A DNA stretch of 64,000 bases from Rikenellaceae bacterium (GTDB lineage Bacteria; Bacteroidota; Bacteroidia; Bacteroidales; Rikenellaceae), in assembly GCA_902362705.1 (NCBI GenBank), contig CABIXK010000001.1, positions 1-64,000 on the forward strand, given 5' to 3'. Below are positions 53,381 to 61,477 of the stretch, one piece after another. Each line of letters starts with the position of its first letter. The stretch's first letter is position 1. The translations under genes and the position numbers were made by a program. The notes below the pieces were generated by a model that was not told the origin of the DNA, searched no databases, and saw nothing but the letters and a program-made list of their open reading frames with translations.

Positions 53381-53772
53381 TGCGCCCAAAACGTGGAATA
53401 GCCACCGATGGGGCGCATTCTATGAAAAGAGGAGTTACCCGGTACAGAGCCGTTGATTTGGCCACCGGCGAACTCCTCTTTGAACAGAATATCGGAAACC
53501 AGACCATCAATATCGGTGAGTTTGTGGGCATCGTTGAAGCCGCAAAATATATCATCGAACACCGTTTCAATCCGGCAATCATCTACACCGATAGTCTTAC
53601 CGCCCTGACGTGGTTCAACGAGAAACGAACAGCATCGCGCAAAAGGAACGCCGCTCTCAAAAAAGCGGAAATCTTCCTCAAAGCGATGGCCTCCGAAATT
53701 GACAAAATCGAAGTGCTCCACTGGAACAATTCCCTTTGGGGCGAGACACCCGCTGATTTCGGCGAAAAATAA
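53380..53772 (+). CDS. RNase H-like protein
   Basis: A 130-residue RNase H-fold protein. First acidic residue in GIATDGAHSMKRGVTRYRAV, Glu in INIGEFVGIVEAAKYIIE, Asp in IIYTDSLTALTWFNEKR, and the last acidic residue in TPADFGEK, so the DEDD set seems complete. It would cleave RNA in RNA-DNA hybrids or act in element replication or transfer. It is shorter than RNase HI (about 155 residues) and lacks the basic handle region. Translation is coupled to the preceding gene (TGATG). Confidence 0.75.
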   Translation: MRPKRGIATDGAHSMKRGVTRYRAVDLATGELLFEQNIGNQTINIGEFVGIVEAAKYIIEHRFNPAIIYTDSLTALTWFNEKRTASRKRNAALKKAEIFLKAMASEIDKIEVLHWNNSLWGETPADFGEK

Positions 53773-53791
53773 CAATTCAACCTCGTGACTT

Positions 53792-53998
53792 ATGGCGAAA
53801 CTCAAAAAAGACCTTCACAAATACATCGAACTTCGGGAAGAGGACTACCTCAGGTTAGTCGAAAACACGATGGTCGTCGAAGCTATGAAGCTGGCCGGAG
53901 TAGAAAAACTTCCCCTATGGAAAGCCGTCCGCCGAATCTTGGAAGACCAACGCATCGAAATACACGTCAAACCCGTCAATCGACGATACGCCGATTGA
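53792..53998 (+). CDS. Small hypothetical protein
   Basis: A 68-residue, highly charged helical protein (MAKLKKDLHKYIELREEDYL, VEAMKLAGVEKLPLWKAVRR). It starts 19 bp after the RNase H-like gene and ends the rightward operon before a hairpin. No family recognised. Confidence 0.6.
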   Translation: MAKLKKDLHKYIELREEDYLRLVENTMVVEAMKLAGVEKLPLWKAVRRILEDQRIEIHVKPVNRRYAD

Positions 53999-54048
53999 CC
54001 CAAAAACCGGTTCACTTCAAAAACGAACAGGTCTGTAAAACATCAAAA

Positions 54049-54082
54049 GCCCTCGAAAACAACATTTTTTCGGGGGCTTCTT
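54049..54082 (+). terminator. Terminator hairpin ending the RNase H-like operon
   Basis: A 12-bp stem (agccctcgaaaa / ttttcgggggct, one G-T pair) surrounds a short loop and is followed by T-rich sequence. Confidence 0.65.
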
Positions 54083-54083
54083 T

Positions 54084-54550
54084 CGTCCATGTATCTCTTA
54101 ATGAGTTCGATACTCCTTTCACTTTTGCCGGAAAGTGAAAATCGGCACAAAAATCTGACAATTAACGTCTTATATTGAATAACTCTGTATATCTTTGTAC
54201 TCGAAACAAATTCTAATATTAACCGGCTCATGTACGGCTGTATGTTAGGAATAGCACATACCCATACAATTAACACCTGATAAACAGGGAATTGATATTA
54301 AAGTTGAATAGTCACTAAGATCTATGCAAAGATAATAATTATATTTTGAATTTGGAATGATCTTTAGTATTTATAATGTTATATGAGTAGGTGAATGCAA
54401 TTGATTAGGACTTGTTTTTGTGAAAATGAAATAAGTGGCAGCTGTGCTTGATCAACTTGCAAGAACTTCTGTTTCCTTTCATTGGATATAAATAAAAACC
54501 TTACATATAATTGATACATAAGTTTTTTTTGTTGTCCTTTTTCTCAAAGA
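54084..54550. other. AT-rich stretch without recognised genes
   Basis: About 470 bp of very AT-rich sequence with many stops in all frames. No tRNA or conserved repeat was seen. Base composition returns to the chromosomal level just after it, so the right edge of the accessory region may lie here. Confidence 0.6.
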
Positions 54551-54661
54551 CCCTTTGAAGCGGGAAACGAGAATGGTAGTTACGAAGTGTTGCAGCGATG
54601 CTGTGCCCGCTTGAGAGAGACGTTGCGCGAGCTGGGCGTGTTGGACGAGCTGCGGGGGTAG
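54551..54661 (+). pseudogene. 3' fragment of an unidentified gene at the island edge
   Basis: An open stretch of 36 codons with chromosomal GC ends in TAG. It reads GSYEVLQRCCARLRETLREL then GVLDELRG, an amphipathic helix typical of a protein C-terminus. No start codon precedes it before the AT-rich DNA. It looks like the tail of a chromosomal gene cut by the arrival or loss of the neighbouring element. Confidence 0.4.
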
Positions 54662-54803
54662 GGGCGTAACACCGTGCTGACGTCATGGTCGAAAGACTCT
54701 TTTTGCCGGTCCAGATCCTGCCTGGACGATACTGCTGCTGTTCGAACGCTGTCACCTACAAGAAAATATCAGACGCCCGAAGCGGCAAATACCCGAAAAT
54801 TTC

Positions 54804-54811
54804 TATCTTTA
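54804..54811 (+). promoter_or_regulatory. Possible -7 box (TATCTTTA) for the TPR regulator gene
   Basis: A one-base variant of TAnnTTTG, 20 bp upstream of the ATG at 54832. It overlaps an earlier in-frame ATG at 54811, which argues for the later start. Confidence 0.4.
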
Positions 54812-54831
54812 TGATCGAATATTGCACGATC

Positions 54832-56562
54832 ATGAAGCGTTTTCCTATTTTTATAACTCTTGTTTCGACATCTCTGTTCGTTGCCTGCACCGATTCGGGG
54901 CAAGCTGCAAGCGCATTGAACCGGGCGGAGTCATTGATGGCGGATCGGCCGGACAGTGCCAAAATCATATTGGAGTCCATCGACCCGAAGGCCCTGCATA
55001 CCCGAGCGGGCAAGGCCCGTTTCGCCCTGCTGTATTCCCAGGCGCTGGATAAGAATTATATCGATGTGGACCGGGACACCTTGATCTCCCGGGCGCTGAA
55101 GTATTACCGGCATCGGGGCAATGCGCATGACCGCGCGCTGGCCTATTACTACTCCGGCCGCGTTTACGAAAATGCCGCGAAGGTCGATTCGGCGATCCTG
55201 CTGTTCAACCAGGCGGAGCAAGCGGCCCTCAAGACGGACGATTGTTATCTGAAAGGATTGATCGCCAATGTTCAGGCCGGTCTGTATGCCTCGCAGCGCT
55301 ACCTGGATGCGGCCCGAAAGAGATACCTCGAAGCGGCCGTCTGTTATGCGAAGACGGGCCATGAGCAGAACCAGCTGCGTTCGTTGATAGGCGCCCTTTC
55401 GTCGATGCCTCCCGACAGGCAGTATGCCGGTCGGCAGCATTGTCTGATTCGAGCCGAGAAGCTGGCGGTCGCGACCGGCGACCGATCGGCCCTGCTCTAT
55501 CTGGCCCGTTATCGGGCCCATCTTCAGAAAAACGCCGGAGACTATGAGGGTGCTTTAACGACCCTGCGAAAAGGGGTTGCGGAGTACGCCGGTGGCAAGA
55601 CTCCGAAGTCGTATTATTCCATCTTGAGCAGCATCCATATCAAGCGCCGGCAGCCGGATTCGGCATCCGTATACCTCGAACCCCTGCTTTCGGATGCCGG
55701 GGCAGCACCCCGGGACCGGATCGAGTATTGCTACATGCGAAGTCAGATCTGCGCGTTGAACGGGCGATACGACGAGGCACTGGTCTTTTGCAACCGGGCC
55801 TTGTCGATCAGCGACTCCCTCTATTTTGTCGAGAAAGAACGCGCCATACCCGAGCTGAAGGCCAAATATCGGAACGAGCAGCTGGCCCTCCGCAACGAAT
55901 ACCTGCGTCAGATCGGCAAATATCGAGCGGTCGTATATGCCGTCGTGTCGATTCTTATGGTGTTCGTGTTTTTGTGGCGGCTGAATCTGCGGCGGAAAAA
56001 GATCCTGCGCCAGAAGCAGGAGATCGAAGAGTATCTCAATACCATATCGCGTCTGAAGGGCGAGTATGAGATGCTACGCACGCAGCGCGACGATCGGTCG
56101 GCGGGTGGGGAGTCGCATCCGATGGACACGGAGATCGTGGCCCGGCGCATCGATTTTCTGAAGCAGATACTCGACATCGCATCCAATTTCAAGCACGACA
56201 AGGAGAAGTTTCACGAAAAGATTGAAGGGCTGCTGACCAAGGGCGGGAGCGGCGCGAACAGAAAAGAGCCGAACGAGATTTTTCCGATATTCCAGGACCT
56301 GCTCGACTCCCGGCAGCCGGGCATCGTAGCCTACGTCGGGTCGAGATACCCTCTCTCCGAGCAGGAGCTCGCGCTCTATTGCATGATCTGCATGGGCATT
56401 TCGAAATCGGCGATTTGCTTCGTGCTGGAGAGCAAAAGCAAAACTTACTACAACTACAGAAATCTGCTGCGGAACAAACTCGCCATCACAAACGACGAAA
56501 TGACGATCCCGCAGCATTTCGAACGCATGTGTTCGGAGTACCGAGCGAGCCTGCGGAGATAG
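54832..56562 (+). CDS. TPR-containing membrane-bound regulator
   Basis: A 576-residue protein. Signal/lipobox MKRFPIFITLVSTSLFVAC suggests export of the N-terminal half, which is built of tetratricopeptide repeats (about 25-340; DRALAYYYSGRVYENAAKVD, GRYDEALVFCNRALSISD). A transmembrane helix follows (about 365-385, VVYAVVSILMVFVFLW), then a coiled coil (RQKQEIEEYLNTISRLKGEY) and a C-terminal helical domain (YPLSEQELALYCMICMGISK then KTYYNYRNLLRNKLAI) that resembles a LuxR-like helix-turn-helix. Bacteroidetes regulators of this layout are common next to peptide and GLPGLI loci. It probably senses an envelope signal and controls the genes to its right (inference). Confidence 0.72.
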   Translation: MKRFPIFITLVSTSLFVACTDSGQAASALNRAESLMADRPDSAKIILESIDPKALHTRAGKARFALLYSQALDKNYIDVDRDTLISRALKYYRHRGNAHDRALAYYYSGRVYENAAKVDSAILLFNQAEQAALKTDDCYLKGLIANVQAGLYASQRYLDAARKRYLEAAVCYAKTGHEQNQLRSLIGALSSMPPDRQYAGRQHCLIRAEKLAVATGDRSALLYLARYRAHLQKNAGDYEGALTTLRKGVAEYAGGKTPKSYYSILSSIHIKRRQPDSASVYLEPLLSDAGAAPRDRIEYCYMRSQICALNGRYDEALVFCNRALSISDSLYFVEKERAIPELKAKYRNEQLALRNEYLRQIGKYRAVVYAVVSILMVFVFLWRLNLRRKKILRQKQEIEEYLNTISRLKGEYEMLRTQRDDRSAGGESHPMDTEIVARRIDFLKQILDIASNFKHDKEKFHEKIEGLLTKGGSGANRKEPNEIFPIFQDLLDSRQPGIVAYVGSRYPLSEQELALYCMICMGISKSAICFVLESKSKTYYNYRNLLRNKLAITNDEMTIPQHFERMCSEYRASLRR

Positions 56563-56587
56563 GGCGTCTCGTCGCCGCCGTGGTTCG

Positions 56588-56617
56588 AGTCCGTGAATGA
56601 AAATTCACGGACTTTTT
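56588..56617 (+). terminator. Rho-independent terminator after the TPR regulator
   Basis: A perfect 11-bp stem (agtccgtgaat / attcacggact) with a GAAA loop is followed by five T. The next 190 bp contains an AT-rich promoter-like region (TATATTTTG near 56769) before the DUF3244 gene. Confidence 0.88.
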
Positions 56618-56807
56618 CGTGTTGCGCAGTTGTCGGCCACGCCGTTTCGACCGCGAAACGGAGGCTGGGGCGCCATAGGGTAATTAAAATTATTTAATAG
56701 TAATATTTTTAGGGATTTGTTGTTTGCGTTCGGGATATGTCCCATCGCACGATTTTGTCGTCTGTATTATATTTTGTAATAAGTCAAATCATATAAAAAA
56801 TTTACTC

Positions 56808-57206
56808 ATGAAACATCTTGTTCTTTCGCTCGCAGCGCTCTTCGCCTTTGCCGGATCCGGCAATGCACGATCATCCGAAACCGCCCCGAAGGGGGATTCC
56901 GATGATATCGTAATACTCACGGAAATCAAACCGGGCGAAGAGACGCCGGTCCGTACCCGCTCCGCCGTGCCCGACGTCTCGGCCTACATCGATTACGAGC
57001 TGGCGCAGCTGGAGATCGCATTCAACACCTGCGTAGGTAAGGCACGAATAGAGATCGTCGACGGTTGGGGGCGGTGCGTCCACTCCTCTTCGTGCGATAC
57101 CGAAATGGAGCCCGCGGTCTGGATCTCGCTGCCGTCGGTCGCGGCCGATTACGTTTTGAAAATCGATACCTCCTCGGCCGTATATACGGGAGCTTTTTCG
57201 CTCTGA
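56808..57206 (+). CDS. Secreted DUF3244-type protein
   Basis: A 132-residue protein with signal MKHLVLSLAALFAFAGSGNA and one beta-sandwich domain. AYIDYELAQLEIAFNTCVGK, ARIEIVDGWGRCVHS, PAVWISLPSVAADYVLKID and the closing VYTGAFSL match the strand order of DUF3244 (the family consensus ends in a Gly-x-Phe-x-Leu strand). DUF3244 proteins are small Bacteroidetes exported proteins, often beside TPR regulators and GLPGLI genes. It has two cysteines (in NTCVGK and RCVHS plus one in SSCDT, three in all), so not all can pair. Role unknown. Confidence 0.75.
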   Translation: MKHLVLSLAALFAFAGSGNARSSETAPKGDSDDIVILTEIKPGEETPVRTRSAVPDVSAYIDYELAQLEIAFNTCVGKARIEIVDGWGRCVHSSSCDTEMEPAVWISLPSVAADYVLKIDTSSAVYTGAFSL

Positions 57207-57317
57207 CTCCGATCGGCGGGCCGGCCCGCCGCCCGGAGCGCGGCGTGTTCTTCCTCGACGCCGGGGTATCCGGCAGGAATACGCCATCTGGGAGGGTTGC
57301 ATTTAGTTTAAAAAATT

Positions 57318-58213
57318 ATGAAGAAAATCCTCTTTTTCCTGCTTTTGGCCCTCCTGGCGGGCCGGGCATACGGGCAACGGAACAACGACTTCGAGTCGCT
57401 GACCCTCATGGCCGACAAAGACGACATAGCGGCTTGCGGCTTCGTCCGTTCCGCACAGCCGCCCGTCGACACCTCTCGGCTGCGCGTCGTCTACCGGCTG
57501 ACCTACCGCGCCGCGCCCGACGCAAAACCCCGTGAAACGGAGTGGCTGCTGGCCATAGGCGCCCGCCATACGGACTTTCGCAGCTGCGCCTACGCGCGGG
57601 CCGACACCCTGGCTTCGGCCAGCCGCAAGGGCGGTTTGCCCGGCCCATGGTGCCGTTCGAGCCGCTCGGCGAAGTCCTGCGATCGATCGCGGAGGGACGG
57701 TTCGAAGTCTTGCAGCGCATTCCGTTCGAGCGGCGCCATGTCGTCCGCTACGACGAGAGCGCCGCAGCACCCGAGTGGCGGATGCTCGGCCGAACTGACA
57801 CGGTCGGCGGATACCTCTGCCATGCCGCCGCGACCACCTATGGCGGCCGGGAGTGGACGGCATGGTTCGCCCCCGCGGTGCCGACGGATGCCGGACCGTG
57901 GAAATTGTTCGGACTGCCGGGGCTGATCCTGCGGGCCGGGGACGCCACGGGCTCCTACGCCTTCGAGCCGGTGAAGATCGAGCAGGCTGCGGTGCCCATG
58001 CCCGGCTGCGGCGTCCCGATCCGCACGGAGAGCAAACGCAAATGGCTGCGCATGGAGTGCGGCTTTCACGGATCGCCCGCTTTCTATTTCAGCGCCGGCG
58101 GCAAGCATCTGTTCTACATGCGAGGCTCGAAGGTGCCGCTCGGCGGCGAGTGGCGCATCACCTATAACCCCGTGGAGTTCGATATGGCGGAAACCGAAAA
58201 GCCCGTAGAGTAG
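57318..58213 (+). pseudogene. GLPGLI family gene with one frameshift
   Basis: The first part (from ATG 57318) encodes signal MKKILFFLLLALLAGRAYG and an N-terminal domain up to RADTLASASRKGG. The rest continues in the -1 frame as ARPMVPFEPLGEVLR through YGGREWTAWFAP, the family signature GPWKLFGLPGLIL, and the C-terminal RITYNPVEFDMAE. The shift lies in ggcggtttgccc near 57628-57642 and needs one added base to be repaired. GLPGLI proteins (TIGR01200) are exported Bacteroidetes proteins of unknown function, repeatedly linked to double-glycine leader peptides. A paralogue at 60513 is intact. A sequencing error would equally explain the break. Confidence 0.75.
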
Positions 58214-58236
58214 GTAAATTTCAAAAAATTGATTTT

Positions 58237-58455
58237 ATGAAAAGATTTCGGAACCAGCGCTTGACCAAAGCCGAAATGAATCGCCTGCATGGCGGTCTGT
58301 CTACCAAATTCTGTTCGTGCTACTCCTTGGACGGGGAGCAAGAGTATCTGACATGGTTCCTGCCTGCCGATGCGTCTGCGGAGGAGATCATCGCCTCCAT
58401 CGACGTCCATTGTCAGGATGGGAGCCGGGGTACCTGCACCAACGTTTCGGCATAG
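58237..58455 (+). CDS. Double-glycine leader peptide precursor with four-cysteine core
   Basis: A 72-residue precursor. The leader MKRFRNQRLTKAEMNRLHGG ends in Gly19-Gly20 and matches the Bacteroidetes GG-leader pattern (Leu-Ser/Thr-Lys-x-x-Met-x-x-Val/Leu-x-Gly-Gly, TIGR04149-like). The 52-residue core has Cys 26, 28, 59 and 67, an acidic helix between (PADASAEEIIASID), and a Gly/Ser/Thr-rich tail. Four cysteines allow two disulfides. It lies 23 bp after the frameshifted GLPGLI gene and 34 bp before the VKOR fusion, so it is in one operon with them. The C39 ABC exporter downstream is the expected leader peptidase. Confidence 0.78.
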   Translation: MKRFRNQRLTKAEMNRLHGGLSTKFCSCYSLDGEQEYLTWFLPADASAEEIIASIDVHCQDGSRGTCTNVSA

Positions 58456-58489
58456 ACTTTAGGAGTGGTTTCAATTTAAAACAACGCAA

Positions 58490-60016
58490 ATGCCTCTTTT
58501 GCTCCATTTGTTCCTCTCCCGCATCGGGATCCGCATCAGCCTGCTTCGGATCCGGGAGGCGTATGCCCGCCATGCGCTGCCGCACAGCGTGCGGGCGCTG
58601 AGCGACACGCTCGATGCGCTGCGCGTGCCCAATATGGTGTGCCGGCTGGAGTTCGGGCAGCTCTTCGAGATCGGAGGCCCCTTTCTGGTCAAGGCCGGCG
58701 AGGCGGAGTACCCCTTCCTGCTGGTCGAGCGGCTCGACCGCGAGCGGCAGACGATTGCCCTGCGCACGGCCGAGGGCCGATACGCCGAACTGCCGTTCGA
58801 CGCCTTCCGCGCCGTATGGGACGGGACGGTGCTGCTGGCCGAGAAGGGCGACGAGATCGTCGAGGAGCCGTGGCCGCTCTATCGGGTCCGGCAGGGGCTG
58901 GATGCGCTCGACCGAAGGTGGGGTCGTTGGCTCGCGGGGCTGCTCGTCGTGGTGGCGGCCGTCGCGGCGCTGCGGGCGCCCGAGTTTGCGGAGCTGCGCT
59001 ATCTCGTGAAGGCGGCGGGCCTCGCCCTCTCGTTCGCGGTCGTCGTCAAGGCGTCGTTCGACCCGCATCTCGCGCAGGGCTTCTGCCGCCTGGGCCGGCG
59101 CTCCGACTGCAACGAGGTCTTCCGCGCGGCCGGGGCCAAGCTCTTCGGGTGGGTGTCGCTCGGCGAGCTGTCGGCGGTCTACTTCGCCGCCTCGATCCTT
59201 TGGGGGTTGTTCGTCGCCGCGGACCCCGGCGCCCTCTTCCCGTGGCTCGATATGCTCGCTTTGTCGACGGTCGGCTACTCGCTCGTCTGGCAGATGCGCC
59301 ACCGCAGGTGGTGCCCGCTGTGTCTGGCCATCGACGCCGTGCTGGTGGCGGACGCCGCGCTCGAGGCGCTGCTCGGAGCGCCGTGGCGGCCGGTGCCCGA
59401 TGCGGCCTTCGCGGTCGACGCCCTGCTCTTCGGCCTGCTGTTCGGGGCCGGCGTGCTGGCGCTCCGCAGGATCGTCGTCGCGGCGGAGCGCGTGCGGGAG
59501 ACGGATCGGCTGAAGTACAAGCACGAACGGCTGCTGAGCGACAGCGCGCTATTCTGGCAACTGCTCGAACGGCAGCCGAAAGCGGCCGCGGAGTGCAGCT
59601 CCTGCATGCCGATCACCAACTACGCCGAGGCGGAGCACACCCTCACGGTGGTGATGAATCCCTCGTGTCCCAAGTGCGCCGAGGTCCATCGGGCGCTCGC
59701 CGGCTTGGAGGGCTACCGCATCGAGCTGCTCTTCGCCGTGAACGAGGGCGACGGGCGGTCGCGCGACGCCGCCCTGCGCATGATCTCGTCGGGCATCTCG
59801 GACGAGTGGCCCCAGACCGAGCGCATCGTCGGCGCGTGGTACGAGCGGCACGAGTTACCGCCTGGTCAGGCGGTTCACCCGCTGGCGGGCGAGGACCTCG
59901 ACCGGCACCGCGACTACTGCCGGGCGGTCGGGATCACCGGCACGCCGACGATCCTCGTCGACGGCCGGCGGCTGCCCGATCTGTACGACGCGACGGATTT
60001 GAAATATCTGTTGTAA
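58490..60016 (+). CDS. C39-like / vitamin K epoxide reductase / thioredoxin fusion protein
   Basis: A 508-residue inner-membrane protein. Residues 1-125 resemble a peptidase C39 fold (HSVRALSDTLDALRVPNMVC, GGPFLVKAGEAEYPFLLVER) without the catalytic Cys-Gly-Pro start, so it may only bind leaders. The VKOR domain (about 135-330) has several membrane helices, a loop cysteine pair in GFCRLGRRSDCNEV and the active CxxC in WCPLCLAIDAVLVAD. The C-terminal thioredoxin/DsbA-like domain (about 360-508) has CPKC in VMNPSCPKCAEVHRAL and the cis-Pro loop GITGTPTILVDG. Such proteins oxidise cysteines and hand electrons to quinone. Sitting between two cysteine-containing GG-leader peptides, it probably forms their disulfides (inference). 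Confidence 0.87.
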   Translation: MPLLLHLFLSRIGIRISLLRIREAYARHALPHSVRALSDTLDALRVPNMVCRLEFGQLFEIGGPFLVKAGEAEYPFLLVERLDRERQTIALRTAEGRYAELPFDAFRAVWDGTVLLAEKGDEIVEEPWPLYRVRQGLDALDRRWGRWLAGLLVVVAAVAALRAPEFAELRYLVKAAGLALSFAVVVKASFDPHLAQGFCRLGRRSDCNEVFRAAGAKLFGWVSLGELSAVYFAASILWGLFVAADPGALFPWLDMLALSTVGYSLVWQMRHRRWCPLCLAIDAVLVADAALEALLGAPWRPVPDAAFAVDALLFGLLFGAGVLALRRIVVAAERVRETDRLKYKHERLLSDSALFWQLLERQPKAAAECSSCMPITNYAEAEHTLTVVMNPSCPKCAEVHRALAGLEGYRIELLFAVNEGDGRSRDAALRMISSGISDEWPQTERIVGAWYERHELPPGQAVHPLAGEDLDRHRDYCRAVGITGTPTILVDGRRLPDLYDATDLKYLL

Positions 60017-60172
60017 CGGACACGCGCTGTCCGACCGCTATTCGCCGCGGCCCTGCCCGCCGCGGTGAATAGGAAGCCTTCCCGCGAGAAGGCCGCATCG
60101 AAGTTTGACTAAAAATTAAAAGGGCATTGCATAAGTGATTTATTTTGCCGACCTTACCGATGGATGCGCGGC

Positions 60173-60217
60173 GAACGGCGGTTGCGGGCCACCCGTCGAG
60201 AAGCAAAAGTCCGAACC
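60173..60217 (+). promoter_or_regulatory. Conserved upstream element of leader-peptide genes, copy 1
   Basis: A 45-bp block (from gaacggcggttgcgg to aagcaaaagtccgaacc) recurs at 63904-63948 with only three differences, each about 30 bp before a GG-leader peptide start. The block is probably transcribed leader or promoter DNA. The wider 234-bp gap also shares weaker similarity with the gap before the third peptide gene. Confidence 0.65.
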
Positions 60218-60250
60218 AATCAAATCTAAACTTTAAAAACTACTATTATT

Positions 60251-60457
60251 ATGAAAACGATGAAGAACTTCGCTGCACAGCAGCTCTCGAAGAAGCAGAT
60301 GAACGAAGTAAAGGGCGGCGATGGCCACAATCCGAATCAGTTATGGGAATGTCACTGGGAAGGTGGTATGACGATCATCGCAGAAAAGGATTTCCCGCAA
60401 CTGGAGGAAGATATGTATATATCCGGCATAGAGGAGATTAACTGCAAAATGATATAA
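60251..60457 (+). CDS. Double-glycine leader peptide precursor with two-cysteine core
   Basis: A 68-residue precursor. The leader contains FAAQQLSKKQMNEVKGG, the textbook Bacteroidetes GG-leader motif, with cleavage expected after Gly 23. The 45-residue core has Cys 34 and Cys 65, three Trp/aromatic positions near the first Cys (LWECHWEGG), and an acidic middle (LEEDMYISGIEEIN). The two cysteines can form one disulfide closing a loop of 30 residues. It is followed by a strong hairpin and a GLPGLI gene. Its own upstream block is conserved with the next peptide gene. Confidence 0.82.
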   Translation: MKTMKNFAAQQLSKKQMNEVKGGDGHNPNQLWECHWEGGMTIIAEKDFPQLEEDMYISGIEEINCKMI

Positions 60458-60463
60458 AATCCC

Positions 60464-60499
60464 TTACCGGCCGACCAGTTATTTCGGGTCGGCCGGTAA
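60464..60499 (+). other. Strong intra-operon hairpin after the leader peptide gene
   Basis: A perfect 13-bp stem (ttaccggccgacc / ggtcggccggtaa) with a ten-base loop, 6 bp after the peptide stop. On the + strand it is followed by A, not T, so it is not a standard intrinsic terminator. It may protect the 3' end of the short peptide mRNA or lower downstream expression, as in many peptide operons. Confidence 0.7.
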
Positions 60500-60512
60500 A
60501 AAACACAAGATT

Positions 60513-61460
60513 ATGGTTCAACGTTTTTTTCTTTTATGCTGTCTGCTGACTTCCCTGGCCGGATATGCCCAGAATCGGAGCCAATACACGCGCCGCATTT
60601 TTCTGGCTTCCGCCTCGAAATATGCGCCGCGCCCTTGGAATCTCCGCGACAGCCTGATCCGGGATACCTCCGTTTGCCGGGTCTATTATCGGCATCGGTT
60701 CGTGATGGATACTATGCAGCATAAGGAGGTAACCACCGTGATGGTGTGCGACATTGGAGAGAGCTACACGTCGTATTTTAGTCTGGCCCTGCGGCTCTCC
60801 CATGTGATTTTTACGAAAGTGAAGGCCGAGGCGGAGAAGATGGGCCGCTATGCCGGCATGAGCGTGCGTTATACGCCGACGGAAAGCGAACGGGAGCTGA
60901 AAGAGTTCGCAGGTGATGCCGGAACGGTCAATAGCGAAATATGGCTCGATCGGTCGCAGTGCACGCTGACAGAGCGGGCGGCCGACTATGCAGAAGAAAA
61001 CATGGCTTATGAATATGAAGAGCCGCAGCCCGTACTGGGTTGGAATGTATCCGGGGAGCATCGGCAAATATGCGGATACGATTGTATCAAGGCAACTATC
61101 CGATTCCGCGGCCGGGAGTGGACAGTGTGGTTTGCGCCGGAGATACCGCTTCCCTATGGTCCATGGAAATTGGGCGGTCTTCCCGGGCTTATCCTCGAGG
61201 CTGAAGACTGCCGAAAACACTTCGTATGGGAGTGCTGCGGCATTGAGCAGGAGGTCCGGCCGATGGCACGTTACGTCATTCCTACCCGCAAGCTGACCCG
61301 CAGCAAGTTTAATGACTGGATGACCCGGTTCCATCGTTTCCCTTACGAAGTCATTGACGGTGGAAGAGGAACGACGCTTATTCAAACCAACACCGCGCAG
61401 GGCTTGAAAGCGATGGACAGCGATTGGACGCTGCCTTATAACCCCATAGAACTCGAATAA
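60513..61460 (+). CDS. GLPGLI family protein
   Basis: A 315-residue exported protein: signal MVQRFFLLCCLLTSLAGYAQ, a strand-rich first half (VCRVYYRHRFVMDTMQHKEV, YTSYFSLALR), a middle with GYDCIKATIRFRGREWTVWF, the defining GPWKLGGLPGLILEAED, and C-terminal LPYNPIELE. The paralogue at 57318 shares the Gly-Arg-Glu-Trp-Thr and Pro-Trp-Lys segments. It lies between a GG-leader peptide and the C39 exporter (17-bp gap), suggesting a periplasmic or surface role in handling the peptide. Molecular function is unknown. Confidence 0.85.
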   Translation: MVQRFFLLCCLLTSLAGYAQNRSQYTRRIFLASASKYAPRPWNLRDSLIRDTSVCRVYYRHRFVMDTMQHKEVTTVMVCDIGESYTSYFSLALRLSHVIFTKVKAEAEKMGRYAGMSVRYTPTESERELKEFAGDAGTVNSEIWLDRSQCTLTERAADYAEENMAYEYEEPQPVLGWNVSGEHRQICGYDCIKATIRFRGREWTVWFAPEIPLPYGPWKLGGLPGLILEAEDCRKHFVWECCGIEQEVRPMARYVIPTRKLTRSKFNDWMTRFHRFPYEVIDGGRGTTLIQTNTAQGLKAMDSDWTLPYNPIELE

Positions 61461-61477
61461 AATAAAGCCCTCCGACC

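Larger units (their letters stand above)
28270..54550. mobile_element. Composite low-GC accessory region (element remnants plus phosphate island)
   Basis: Base composition drops sharply just after the minisatellite and rises again near 54.55 kb. Inside are a second tyrosine recombinase, terminase-, exonuclease- and DnaE-like phage genes, an HU protein, truncated genes meeting at two junctions (about 33.6 and 51.6 kb) and a phosphate-uptake cluster. The boundaries are compositional estimates; no direct repeats marking ends were identified. The gene content suggests several successive insertions and deletions rather than one intact element. Confidence 0.5.

Noticed and set aside
54084..54550. 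tRNA gene or attachment site at the right edge of the low-GC region
   Set aside because: No cloverleaf or T-loop signature (GTTCRANNC) was found and no repeat of this sequence was seen at the left edge.
60464..60499. Intrinsic terminator call for the strong hairpin
   Set aside because: On the transcribed strand it is followed by A residues, not T, and the downstream GLPGLI gene is only 13 bp away, so a standard terminator is unlikely.
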